DNA of 21,020 bases. Origin: JAHFUI01 sp041485905 (GTDB taxonomy: Bacteria > Acidobacteriota > Vicinamibacteria > Vicinamibacterales > CAVVIG01). The translations under genes were made by a program, and so were the position numbers. The stretch is from positions 1-21,020 of the forward strand of contig JBGPKK010000073.1 of NCBI GenBank assembly GCA_041485905.1, read 5' to 3'. Of this stretch, positions 1-11,878 are shown one piece after another. Within the stretch, counting starts at the first letter, position 1. Every line of letters starts with the position of its first letter. The notes beneath the pieces are model-generated. The model had not been told where the DNA came from and searched no databases. It saw nothing but the letters and a program-made list of their open reading frames with translations.

Positions 1-205
1 GGCCGATCTCTACGGCACGCGCAACCTCGGGCTGAACTACGGCATACTCTTCACGGCCTGGGGCGCTGCGGGAATCCTCGGACCGAGCATCGGCGGCCGG
101 GTGTTCGATGCGTTCGGCGATTATCGGTACGCGTTCTATGCCGCCAGCGCGCTGGCGATCGTCGCGTTCGGATCGCTGACGCTCGTTAGGCCGCTCCGTG
201 ACTAG
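1..205 (+). CDS. MFS transporter, 3' end (OFA-like), partial
   Basis: The frame starting at base 2 gives 67 codons and a TAG stop at 203-205; the gene begins outside the window. The visible residues include GTRNLGLNYGILFTAWG and GILGPSIGGRVFD, followed by a hydrophobic stretch (YAFYAASALAIVAFGSLTLV) and a short basic tail ending in RPLRD. This matches the last two membrane helices of major facilitator superfamily transporters of the oxalate/formate antiporter (OFA) type, where a 'GT.N.G.NYG..FTA.G..G..GP' motif is common. It would act in the inner membrane as a carboxylate or other small-anion carrier; the substrate cannot be read from this end. It converges with the kinase relic on the other strand, and the two share the CTAG at 202-205 as their stops. 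The family call is fairly safe, the subfamily tentative. Confidence 0.75.
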   Translation, partial: ADLYGTRNLGLNYGILFTAWGAAGILGPSIGGRVFDAFGDYRYAFYAASALAIVAFGSLTLVRPLRD

Positions 206-1911
206 TCCGGGAGTTTCAGGCGCGCCACCAGGTCCTTGAACCGCGAGTCGTCACGGACGGCGTCAAACACTGGATTGACCTTCGCCCATGACACGAAGGC
301 TTGCCGCTGGTCAAACGCCTTGGTGAGCCACTCGAAGCCTCGATCGCGATCTCCCAGCGCGAAATAGGCGACGGCCATTTCTTGAAGGTCGAACGCGCCC
401 CCTCGCTTGACGACTTTATTCAGGACCTTGAGCGTATTGTCTCTTCGTCCGAGCAGCGCGTAGGCCGTGGCGATGTATGGCGACTCGCGGTAACCGGGGC
501 GATCGAATAGGGCCAACGCCTCCTGCGTTCTCCCCAACCCCTCGTAGACCACACCCAGCATGATGATTGCGCCGTCGTTGCGCGGCTCGAGCTCGATCGC
601 CCGTTTCAGCGGAGCCAGCGCGTCCTCATACTTGCGCGCGAAATACAGAACGGCACCGTAGTTGAATTGCGTTCCTGAAGACAACGGGTCGATTCTGGCC
701 GCGTGTTGGGCCGCGGCGATTGCCTCGGTATGGCGCCCCCTGATCGTCAAGAAATTCGAGAACTGTGCTTCGAATGCACGGAGGACCTGCCATGCAGCGA
801 CAGACCGGCACATGCGGCCGCGTAGTCGGGCTGGAGCCGGATGGCCCGCTCGAAGTAGTCGACCGCCTGCCTCAACTCGGCTTCACTGCTCTTGAGGTAG
901 TGGTACCGTCCGAGCAAGAACGCCTCGTGGGCGTCCGGTCTGATGCTGCGGGCGCTTGCCAGACGACGGGTTTCTTCGGGAGTGAGGTGCGCCTGAATCT
1001 CCTGGGCGATGGTTCGCGCAACTTCGGCTTTGACGCGCGAATCAGTTGCGCCGTAATGCGGACGCTCCCTCCCACTCGTTGCACCGAGCCTTCGAGGATC
1101 GCGTCCACGCCCAGCTCGCGGCCGATCTCCGGCACCGTCTTGGTCGTGCCTTTGTAGCGCATGATCGACGTGCGAGAGATTCTGGAGCGGCAGCACGGCG
1201 AGTGAGCGGATGCGCGGCGCGTTCGTCGAGGTCGGTCTCGTTCGCCAGAGCGCCCCAACCCCCAGCGCGATGATCACGAGCGCGGTGGCGGCCATCGCGA
1301 TCCATCTGCGTGAGCTCCTGGAGGCGGGGCGCTCGTGTCTCGACGGTCTGGCGGGCCAGGCGGCGCAAATCCACCACCATGTCGCGCATTGTCTGATATC
1401 GCTCAGCCGGGTCCTTCTCCAGCGCCTTATCGACGACCATCCGCAGTGCGGGCGGCACGTCGTCGCCGAGCGGCACGGCGTCCTGATGCTGGAGCTTTTG
1501 CAGCACCTCCAACTCTGTCGCGCCCGCAAAAGGCTGACGTCCGGCCAGCAACTCGTAGAGAACCGCACCAAAGGAGAACACGTCGCCAGCCCGAAGTCAC
1601 CGAGCTTGGCGTACCCGTTTTTCGCGACCAGGATGTTCTCGAGTTTGATATCCCGGTGCAGGATGCCCGCCGCGTGCGCGGCGGCCAGGCCGTCGGCCAC
1701 GCCGACGAGCAGCTCGACGATCTGTCTCCACGTGCGCTTGTCCGCGTGGGCCCACGTCATGAGCGTGCCGCCATCGACGAGCTCGGTCACAAGATACTGA
1801 CGGCCGTCGAGTTCGCCGACGTCGAGGCCCTTCGCCGATGACCGCCTCGAGGCGGTAGGGACCCAACTGGGATCCCGCGGCGATGGGTGCGCGCTCAGGT
1901 CCGGGGCTCAT
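202..1911 (-). pseudogene. Decayed Ser/Thr protein kinase with TolB-like and TPR tail
   Basis: Reading the minus strand from the ATG at 1911, recognisable pieces appear in order but in different frames. They are the N-terminal GPYRLEAVIGEG strand (about 1911-1830), QYLVTELVDGGTL and the catalytic HRDIKLENI followed by DFGLA (about 1825-1597), then DVFSFGAVLYELLAGRQPF through helix I (about 1585-1290). A membrane segment (AATALVIIALGVGALW) and RSLAVLPLQNLS follow (about 1290-1180), then SIMRYKGTTK through ITAQLI (about 1175-1045), SRVKAEVARTIAQEI to DYAAACAGLS (about 1040-790), and a TPR tail to the stop at 202-204. The order matches Acidobacteriota kinases with a FlgO/TolB-like module and TPRs. 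Intact members are about 850-900 residues, whereas this span is only 570 codons. Missing pieces include the VAIK lysine and helix C, the whole activation loop with the APE motif, part of the TolB-like module and at least one TPR stretch. It cannot encode an active kinase. The 203-residue TPR end (813-202) remains open but has no credible start of its own. Confidence 0.88.
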
Positions 1912-2019
1912 CCTTAATTTCTGCTTGATCAGTCGAGATGCCGTTCATTCTACGTCGGCGGGGGCCGTGTCCGCGGGCGTGATTGTCAGGAGCTTGACGT
2001 CCCGAGGATAATCCGCGTC

Positions 2020-3984
<1,965 letters not shown>

Positions 3985-3988
3985 AACA

Positions 3989-4008
3989 GGCGCGCTTCTC
4001 CGCGCGCC
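3989..4008 (+). terminator. Hairpin just after acs, possible terminator
   Basis: A perfect 7-bp GC-only inverted repeat (GGCGCGC / GCGCGCC) with a 6-nt TTCTCC loop begins 4 nt after the acs stop codon. There is no U-tract after it, so it is not a standard intrinsic terminator. It could stabilise the 3' end or act as a weak terminator. The position directly behind the stop is the main support. Confidence 0.4.
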
Positions 4009-4088
4009 GACACGAAATCCAATTCGTTGGAGAATGTGAACGGGCCGCTGAGCGCTCGGCGCGCCAGGCATCACTCAGGCATCGGACC

Positions 4089-4116
4089 TTGACAACTCTT
4101 CCGCCGAGACGATAAT
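4089..4116 (+). promoter_or_regulatory. Sigma70-like promoter for the TonB-dependent receptor unit
   Basis: A TTGACA hexamer (4089-4094, perfect -35) is followed after 16 bp by GATAAT (4111-4116, five of six bases of the -10 consensus). Transcription would start near 4123, giving a leader of about 100 nt before the receptor ATG at 4224. In a GC-rich region such a match is unlikely by chance, and the site lies in the only real gap upstream of the receptor. Confidence 0.65.
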
Positions 4117-4223
4117 CAGCCACGGGTCCAAGACAACGCGCGAGATGTTGGCTGCGGAACCGGTCGCGCGTGTTCTCATTCTGCCCCGGTAGTTCGGTCA
4201 AGCCTGAACGAAGGAGAGACGGC

Positions 4224-7200
4224 ATGCTGAAGCTTGCGAAAAACTTCATCGTCGTCGCGTGTGTCGCGGTCATTCCGGCAACGGCGTATGCCCAGGCGTC
4301 GATTACGGGCGTCGTCAAAGACTCGTCCGGCGCGGTATTGCCGGGAGTGACCGTCGAAGCGGCGAGTCCGGTCTTGATCGAGAAAGAGCGGTCGGCCGTT
4401 TCCGACGGGAGCGGACAGTACCGGATCCTCGATCTCCGACCCGGCACCTACACCGTCACCTTCACACTGACCGGGTTCAGCACCGTGAAACGCGAAGGGC
4501 TCGAATTGCCGGCCGACTTCGTCTCCACGGTGAACGCTGATCTGAAGATCGGCACGCTCGAGGAAACGGTCGTTGTCTCCGGCGAGAGCCCGATCGTGGA
4601 CGTCCAGACGACGACGAAGCGGCGGACGCTGGATCTCGATCTGATCCAGGGCATTCCCACTGCGCGAGGGTATGCGGCCGTCATGTTGCTGATTCCGTCG
4701 ATGGTCACCACGGGCGGCACCATTCCCAATGTTCAATTGACCCCCGGGATGATTGTGTTCGGCGGCCGTGGCGGGCGCCAGAACGAGGGCCAATCCCAGT
4801 TGGATGGACTTGGTACGGGGGCCGCCATCAACGGCGGCGGCGTGTCGGGCTACGGGCAACTCGAGAACGCGCAGGAAGTCGTCATGACCACCGCCGGCGG
4901 CCTGGGGGAGGTGGAAGTAGGCGGCCCGGTGGTCAACATGATTCCGAAGACCGGGGGAAACACGTTCCAGAACCACTTCTACAGCTCCGGCATGTCGGGC
5001 TGGATGCAGAGCAACAACTACGACAGGATCACGAAGGACTTCAGCTCGGTCACACTCATCTCTCCCCAACAGACGAACTATCTGTGGGACATCAGCCATT
5101 CGCTCGGTGGGCCGATCAAGAAGGATCGGCTGTGGTTTTTCTACTCAACGTCGTGGTTAGGGAGCGGGAGCTCGCTCCCCGGCATGTATTTCAACAAGAA
5201 CGCCGGCGACATCACCAAGTGGACCTACGTGCCGGACTTCGATCGTCCAGCCGACAACAGCAACGCCCCGGGCACGGTCAGACCGACTCTGCGTCTGACG
5301 GCGCAGGTCACGTCCCGCGACAAGCTGAACATGTTCTGGGACCCGGGTGCGTTCCGGTTCAACGATCCCGTCGCGATAGGCGGTATTACCGGCCCTGCGG
5401 CGGGGGCGCCCGAGACGGGTACGGTCAGTGGCTATACCAAATCCCCGTTACGACAGATTCGATGGACGTCCAGCACCACGAACCGGCTCCTGCTGGAGGC
5501 GGGCGTGGGCACGTATCAGCAGAACTGGAACGGGCGCGAGCGGCCGGGAAACAACCGCGAGCTGATTCCCGTGACCGAACAGTGCACCGCAGGCTGTCCG
5601 AACAACGGAAACATCCAGAACCTGACCTATCGCGCGCAGAACTGGAACACTGACTACATGGCGCCGAACCGGTGGAACGCCTCGGCGACCTACGTCACTG
5701 GTGCTCATAGCATGAAGGTCGGCTATGTGGGAGCCTTCCACTGGATCATCAGCAGGCCCTCCACCAACAACCAGAACCTCGCCTACCGCTTTAACAATGG
5801 CATCCCGAACCAGATCACGCAGGATCTGCGTCCGTACGAGGCCGACACGCGCGTCAAGATGAACGGCTTGTATGCACAGGACCAGTGGACACGCGGAAAG
5901 CTGACCTTGCAGGGCGCGATTCGGTACGACAACGCGTGGAGCTACTATCCGGAGCAGCAGATTGGCCCGACGCGGTTCCTCCCGACCGCGCTCGTCTTCC
6001 CGGAGTCGAAGGGCGTGATCGGATACCACGACATCGACCCGCGGTTTGGTTTGGCCTACGATCTGTTCGGCACGGGCAAGACCGCCCTGAAGTTCAACAT
6101 GGGCCGCTATCTGGAGGCGGCGGTGGGCGGCAACGGCAACTACTCGGCGCTCTTGCCCTCGGGGCGCATCACGACGAGCGTGTCCCGGACGTGGACCGAT
6201 GCCAACGGGAACTTTACGCCTGACTGCGACCTGATGATCGGGACGTCGCAGGATCGACGGCCGAGCGGCGGCGACTTCTGCGGTGCGTGGAACGATCAGA
6301 ACTTCGGAAAGAACGTGTACACGTTGTCGTACGACGAGCAGATCCTCAAGGGCTGGTACAACCGGCCGAGCGACTGGATCATCGGCGCGTCGATCCAGCA
6401 CGAAATAATCCCGCGGGTCTCGCTCGATGTCGCCTACACGCGGCGCTGGCTCCAGAACTTCACCGTCACCGACAACCGCGCCACGACGGCGGCCGACTAT
6501 ACGCCGTTCAGCGTCACGGCGCCGCTCGATTCGCGGCTGCCAGGCGGTGGCGGCTACGTGGTGTCTGGCCTGTACAACGTCGTGAACGAGAAGGCCACGC
6601 AGGTCGATAACTACCGCACGTATGCGCCCGACTACGGAAACATCTCTCAGGTGTACAACGGCGTCGACATCAACGTCGGAGCTCGGTTGCGCAACGGCGT
6701 CCAGCTTCAGGTCGGCACCAACACCGGGCAGCGAGTCACGGACTACTGCGATGTGCGCGCCAAGCTGCCGGAGCAGAACGGCGGGTTCTCGACCGGCAGC
6801 GAAGTGCCTGGGTTCAGTCCAACGAACCCCTACTGCCACTACGCGCCGGGGATCGACACGCGAATCACGGCCGCCGGCACCTATACGATCCCGAAGCTCG
6901 ACGTGCAATTGAGCGGCGCGTTTCTGAGCAGCCCGGGCCTCGTGCTGCAGGCGAACTGGACCGTGACAAGCGCCGAGGCGGCGAAGTCGCTCGGCCGGCC
7001 GCTCTCGAACAGCGCGCCGAACGTGGTCGTGAACCTGCTGAAGCCGGGTGATATGCGGAGCGATCGGGCCAACCAGCTCGACTTCCGTGTGGGGAAGCTC
7101 CTGCGGTTCGGCAGGACCCGGGCGAACGTCGCCGTCGACCTGTTCAACGCGTTGAACTTCGATACGATCCTCGTGCCCAATCAGGCGTTCATCCCCGGTG

Positions 7201-7283
7201 GAGCGTGGCTGACGCCGACCGGCACGCAAACGCCGGTGATGACGGCACGGACGGCCAAAATCACCGTGCAGTACGACTTTTAG
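4224..7283 (+). CDS. TonB-dependent receptor, Oar-like, with carboxypeptidase-regulatory domain
   Basis: This is a 1019-residue outer-membrane protein. I start it at ATG 4224 because AAGGAGAG (4211-4218) stands 5 nt before it and because a clean signal peptide (MLKLAKNFIVVACVAVIPATAYAQA) follows; the frame is open 18 codons further upstream without such support. After cleavage comes a CarboxypepD_reg-like beta-sandwich (ASITGVVKDSSGAVLPGVTV to about residue 95), a short linker with EETVVVSGESPIVDV, a plug region rich in Gly (GGRGGRQNEGQSQLDGLG), and a long beta-barrel ending in ITVQYDF. A C-terminal Phe is the usual signal for outer-membrane barrel assembly. The extracellular half carries several Cys. 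Such Oar/SusC-like receptors import or bind polymers, peptides or siderophores using TonB energy; the substrate here is unknown. The next gene starts 38 nt downstream, suggesting co-transcription. Confidence 0.9.
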   Translation: MLKLAKNFIVVACVAVIPATAYAQASITGVVKDSSGAVLPGVTVEAASPVLIEKERSAVSDGSGQYRILDLRPGTYTVTFTLTGFSTVKREGLELPADFVSTVNADLKIGTLEETVVVSGESPIVDVQTTTKRRTLDLDLIQGIPTARGYAAVMLLIPSMVTTGGTIPNVQLTPGMIVFGGRGGRQNEGQSQLDGLGTGAAINGGGVSGYGQLENAQEVVMTTAGGLGEVEVGGPVVNMIPKTGGNTFQNHFYSSGMSGWMQSNNYDRITKDFSSVTLISPQQTNYLWDISHSLGGPIKKDRLWFFYSTSWLGSGSSLPGMYFNKNAGDITKWTYVPDFDRPADNSNAPGTVRPTLRLTAQVTSRDKLNMFWDPGAFRFNDPVAIGGITGPAAGAPETGTVSGYTKSPLRQIRWTSSTTNRLLLEAGVGTYQQNWNGRERPGNNRELIPVTEQCTAGCPNNGNIQNLTYRAQNWNTDYMAPNRWNASATYVTGAHSMKVGYVGAFHWIISRPSTNNQNLAYRFNNGIPNQITQDLRPYEADTRVKMNGLYAQDQWTRGKLTLQGAIRYDNAWSYYPEQQIGPTRFLPTALVFPESKGVIGYHDIDPRFGLAYDLFGTGKTALKFNMGRYLEAAVGGNGNYSALLPSGRITTSVSRTWTDANGNFTPDCDLMIGTSQDRRPSGGDFCGAWNDQNFGKNVYTLSYDEQILKGWYNRPSDWIIGASIQHEIIPRVSLDVAYTRRWLQNFTVTDNRATTAADYTPFSVTAPLDSRLPGGGGYVVSGLYNVVNEKATQVDNYRTYAPDYGNISQVYNGVDINVGARLRNGVQLQVGTNTGQRVTDYCDVRAKLPEQNGGFSTGSEVPGFSPTNPYCHYAPGIDTRITAAGTYTIPKLDVQLSGAFLSSPGLVLQANWTVTSAEAAKSLGRPLSNSAPNVVVNLLKPGDMRSDRANQLDFRVGKLLRFGRTRANVAVDLFNALNFDTILVPNQAFIPGGAWLTPTGTQTPVMTARTAKITVQYDF

Positions 7284-7321
7284 GAAAGGGCAACTTCGAA
7301 CCTTTTCCTGAGGAGCGTCAT

Positions 7322-8389
7322 ATGCGCACGCGAGTTCCAGTCGCGTCATTCGCGGTGTTGGCGGCGCTGCTTATGCCGCAGCCAAGCGCCGCCCAGTCGA
7401 AATCGGTCAAGACGGCGAAGACGACGACGTGGACCCCACCTCGGACCCCGTGGGGACATCCAGATCTCCAGGGAGAATGGACCAGCGACAGCGCCCGCGG
7501 CATCCCGCGGGAGCGCCCGCAGGAGTTCGCAGGCCGGGCGGAGCTGACCGATCAGGAGCTCGCTGACCGTGAGGTGAGGGACGCGCAGACCATCAAGAAC
7601 GCGGTCGCGGCGACCGGTGTGCAGACCGGCGGTCGCGATGGGTTATGGCGCGGCTCTCAAACCTTCCGGCAGACGTCGCTCATCGTCGACCCGCCGGATG
7701 GACGAATGCCGCCCATTACGCCGGAGGCCCAGAAACGAGCGGCGCCTCGGGATCGCGGCAGCTTCGGGAACGGCCCCTTCGACGGACCGGAGGACTTCAC
7801 GCTCTACGACCGGTGCATCACGCGCGGCATTGTCGGCGGTGTGCTGCCCGTTCCGTACGGCAATGGGAACCGGATCCTGCAGACTCCCGACGCGTTCGTG
7901 ATCAGCTACGAGATGATTCACGACACTCGAGTTGTCCCGCTCGACGGACGACCGCACGTCGGCCAGGGCCTTCGCCAATACCTCGGCGACTCGCGCGGGC
8001 GCTGGGAGGGCAACACGCTGGTGATCGAGACGACGAACTTCACCGACCAGACGAGCGTCGGCGGCGGGAACGGGAACGGGCTGCGCCACAGCACCGCGAT
8101 GAAGATGACCGAACGATTCACGCGCACCGCCGCTGACGTGCTTCAGTACTCGATCACGATCGACGATCCGAAGACCTACACGCGGCCCTGGACGCTCCAG
8201 CTGCCGCTGGTCTCGCCACCAGGCTTCCAGACGCTTCCTTACGAATGTCACGAGGGGAACGGCGCGATCAAATACATCCTGGGCGCCGAGCGCGCCGAAG
8301 ACAAGGCCATCGAAGCAGACCTGAAGAAGGGGATCGTTCGGTCGCGTAAGGACCCGCAGAACGCCATCAACGGGGCGCCGAGGGAATAG
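7322..8389 (+). CDS. Secreted protein of unknown function ('PWGHPDLQG' family)
   Basis: This is 355 residues from ATG 7322, with TGAGGAG (7309-7315) as a good ribosome binding site. The frame is open further upstream but only by running inside the receptor gene. The N-terminus MRTRVPVASFAVLAALLMPQPSAAQ is a standard Sec signal peptide. The mature start (WTPPRTPWGHPDLQGEWTSD) is a motif I recognise from large, uncharacterised paralogous families in Acidobacteriota and some Proteobacteria. The middle holds YDRCITRGI, QYLGDSRGRWEGNTLVIETTNF and a later YECHEGN, so two conserved-looking Cys are available for a disulfide. No enzyme motif is evident. It lies 38 nt behind the TonB-dependent receptor and is probably co-expressed, which suggests a periplasmic or surface role linked to the receptor. 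I cannot assign a reaction. Confidence 0.8.
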   Translation: MRTRVPVASFAVLAALLMPQPSAAQSKSVKTAKTTTWTPPRTPWGHPDLQGEWTSDSARGIPRERPQEFAGRAELTDQELADREVRDAQTIKNAVAATGVQTGGRDGLWRGSQTFRQTSLIVDPPDGRMPPITPEAQKRAAPRDRGSFGNGPFDGPEDFTLYDRCITRGIVGGVLPVPYGNGNRILQTPDAFVISYEMIHDTRVVPLDGRPHVGQGLRQYLGDSRGRWEGNTLVIETTNFTDQTSVGGGNGNGLRHSTAMKMTERFTRTAADVLQYSITIDDPKTYTRPWTLQLPLVSPPGFQTLPYECHEGNGAIKYILGAERAEDKAIEADLKKGIVRSRKDPQNAINGAPRE

Positions 8390-8511
8390 TCCGCCACCGC
8401 CTGCCGCGCACCTTCGACATCACGACGGACGGTCAGCAGATCGTCTTCGACCGCGTGCGGGAGAATTCTGACATCGTGTTGATCGACCTGCCGCACGAGG
8501 CGAAACCATAG
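8389..8511 (+). pseudogene. 3' remnant of a PD40/TolB-like beta-propeller gene
   Basis: Between the secreted protein gene and the first CRTAC1-like gene, the frame ending at the TAG 8509-8511 reads RTFDITTDGQQIVFDRVREN followed by SDIVLIDLP. This is the characteristic C-terminus of WD40-like (PD40) beta-propeller proteins, often the sensor part of Acidobacteriota Ser/Thr kinases. There is no start codon or upstream domain: the frame runs back into the end of the previous gene in a different frame. It is therefore a stump about 40 codons long left by a deletion. The remaining bases to 8555 hold only the start region of the next gene. Confidence 0.7.
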
Positions 8512-8536
8512 GAGGACCCGCCCTACGTACCGCGGC

Positions 8537-8545
8537 TGTTACACT
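8537..8545 (+). promoter_or_regulatory. Extended -10 element before the CRTAC1 operon
   Basis: TGTTACACT has the TG-N-hexamer form of an extended -10 (TACACT, four of six consensus bases). No -35 is visible. Transcription would begin about 7 nt downstream (8552-8556), which is at or just before the GTG start at 8556, so the first gene could be leaderless. This fits the weak Shine-Dalgarno there (AAGAGA only 3 nt before GTG). Confidence 0.35.
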
Positions 8546-8555
8546 CAAGAGACTC

Positions 8556-10452
<1,897 letters not shown>

Positions 10453-10463
<11 letters not shown>

Positions 10464-11850
10464 AATGCAAAATAGCGAATGCAAAATGCAGCGAAGTCCT
10501 GCATTCAGCATTTTGCATTGTGCATGGCTTGTCGTTGCCCTTCTGGCCGTCGGCTGCAGCTCGAAAAGCGAGACGCCCTCTTCGTCGTCGTCGAGCCCGG
10601 CGACGGCACCACCGGATCGCCGATCGCTCCGTCCGGTCACGCTGCCGGATCTCTCACGTGTCGGTGCGGCGGTGGCCAAGCAAATGCGCGACGGATACGC
10701 CTCGCTGACGGCGAAGATCCAGAATCCGTCCGAGCCCGACGCCGATCTTGGTGCCGCGTACGGCGAGATGGGCACGCTCCTGCTGGCGGCCGAATACCGC
10801 GACGCCGCGCAGCCCTCGTTCCTCAACGCTCAGGCGCTCGTGCCCACCGACACTCGATGGCCGTACTACCTCGCGCATCTGTACAAAGAGACGGGCGAGG
10901 CGGCGAAATCCATTGAGGCGTTCGAGCGGGTGCTGCGGCTGCAGCCGGAGGATTTGCCCACGCTCGTGTGGCTGGGGAGCGCATACCTGGACCAGGGCAG
11001 GCCCGCGCAGGCCGAGCCGCTCTTCACGAAGGCACTGTCGCTTCAGCCCCGGTCCGTTCCCGTATTGTTCGGTCTGGGGCGGGTCGCGCTGGCCAAACAG
11101 GACTACGCGCGCGCGGTCGACGACCTGGAGCAGGCGCTGTCGCTCGATCCGAAAGCGGCGGTCATTCACTATCCGCTGGCGATGGCCTATCGCGGGATGG
11201 GGAATGTGGAAAAGGCCGAGGCCCACCTGCAGAGACGGGGAACTGGTGAGATTCGCCCCCCCGATCCGCTCATGCAGCGGATGGCGGGGCTGTTGGAGAG
11301 CCCGGTCGCGTACGAAGTACGTGGAGCCCAGGCGCTGGACCAGGCGCTATGGGCGCAGGCCGCGGAGTATTTTCGGAAAGGCATCGAGCTGGCGCCAAAC
11401 GAGCCTTCACTGCGGCACAAATTGGGAACCGCGCTGGCCATGAACGGCGATGCGCCCGGCGCCTTCGAGCAGTTCGAAGAGGTCACGCGCCGGTGGCCGA
11501 GGTTCGCCAAAGCCCAATACAGCCTGGGCGTCATCCTGGCTGCCAACGGCCGATATCGCGAAGCCGCCGAACACTTCGCGGCGGCGGTCAGGAGCGAGCC
11601 GGCCTACGTCGAGGCCGAGCTTCAGTGGGCCGAAGCGCTGCGGATCTCGGGGCGTTTCGAAGAATCGCTGCCACATTACGAGCAGGCGATGAAGCTGGAT
11701 CCGCGGATCGCCGAGGCACGGCTTGGCTGCGCGATGGCGCTGGCCGCGTTGAAGCGCTATCCCGAGGCGCGGGCACGATTGACCGAGGGGGAGAAGATCT
11801 TCCGCGATCGGCCGGAGTTCGCCCAGGCGCTGGCGAGCCTGCCTAATTGA
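10453..11850 (+). CDS. TPR lipoprotein
   Basis: This is 465 residues if started at ATG 10453, which overlaps the previous gene by 11 nt; ATG 10465 or 10486 are equally possible. The ATG at 10486 gives the most normal signal peptide (MQRSPAFSILHCAWLVVALLAVGC, split here only by context). The lipobox is AVGC, Cys35 counted from 10453. A Ser-rich linker follows, then from about residue 60 to the end eight or nine tetratricopeptide repeats, for example WPYYLAHLYKETGEAAKSIE, LVWLGSAYLDQGRPAQAEPL and KAQYSLGVILAANGRYREAA. The protein is therefore a surface- or periplasm-facing lipid-anchored scaffold with no catalytic motif. The open frame extends much further upstream inside the CRTAC1-like gene, but that part is the shadow of the insert there and is not used. 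It is translationally coupled to the gene before it, and the cytochrome gene starts 28 nt after it. Confidence 0.85.
10464..10519. repeat. AATGCAAAAT repeat with inverted arm at a gene start
   Basis: AATGCAAAAT occurs at 10464-10473 and again 14 nt on at 10478-10487. The segment 10478-10489 (AATGCAAAATGC) is perfectly complementary to 10508-10519 (GCATTTTGCATT), making a 12-bp stem with an 18-nt loop that itself contains GCATTCA. This AT-rich island in GC-rich DNA covers all candidate start codons of the TPR lipoprotein and encodes its first residues. Hairpin formation could mask or expose the start at 10486. Confidence 0.75.
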
Positions 11851-11878
11851 ATTCAACTATAGAAATCGGCCCTACCGG

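Noticed and set aside
1925..1953. Possible promoter (TTGATC, 17 bp, TTCTAC) upstream of acs
   Set aside because: The -10 matches only two of six consensus bases; too weak to annotate.
4170..4223. Longer N-terminus for the TonB-dependent receptor
   Set aside because: The extra 18 residues (MFSFCPGSSVKPERRRDG) would precede and spoil the signal peptide; the Shine-Dalgarno at 4211-4218 fits ATG 4224.
7205..7321. Longer N-terminus for the secreted protein
   Set aside because: It would overlap the receptor gene by about 80 nt and bury the signal peptide; ATG 7322 has a good ribosome binding site.
5448..7349. 633-codon open frame on the minus strand
   Set aside because: It lies entirely opposite the TonB-dependent receptor, has no recognisable domain or ribosome binding site, and has the Arg/Val/Asp-rich composition of an antisense shadow in GC-rich DNA.
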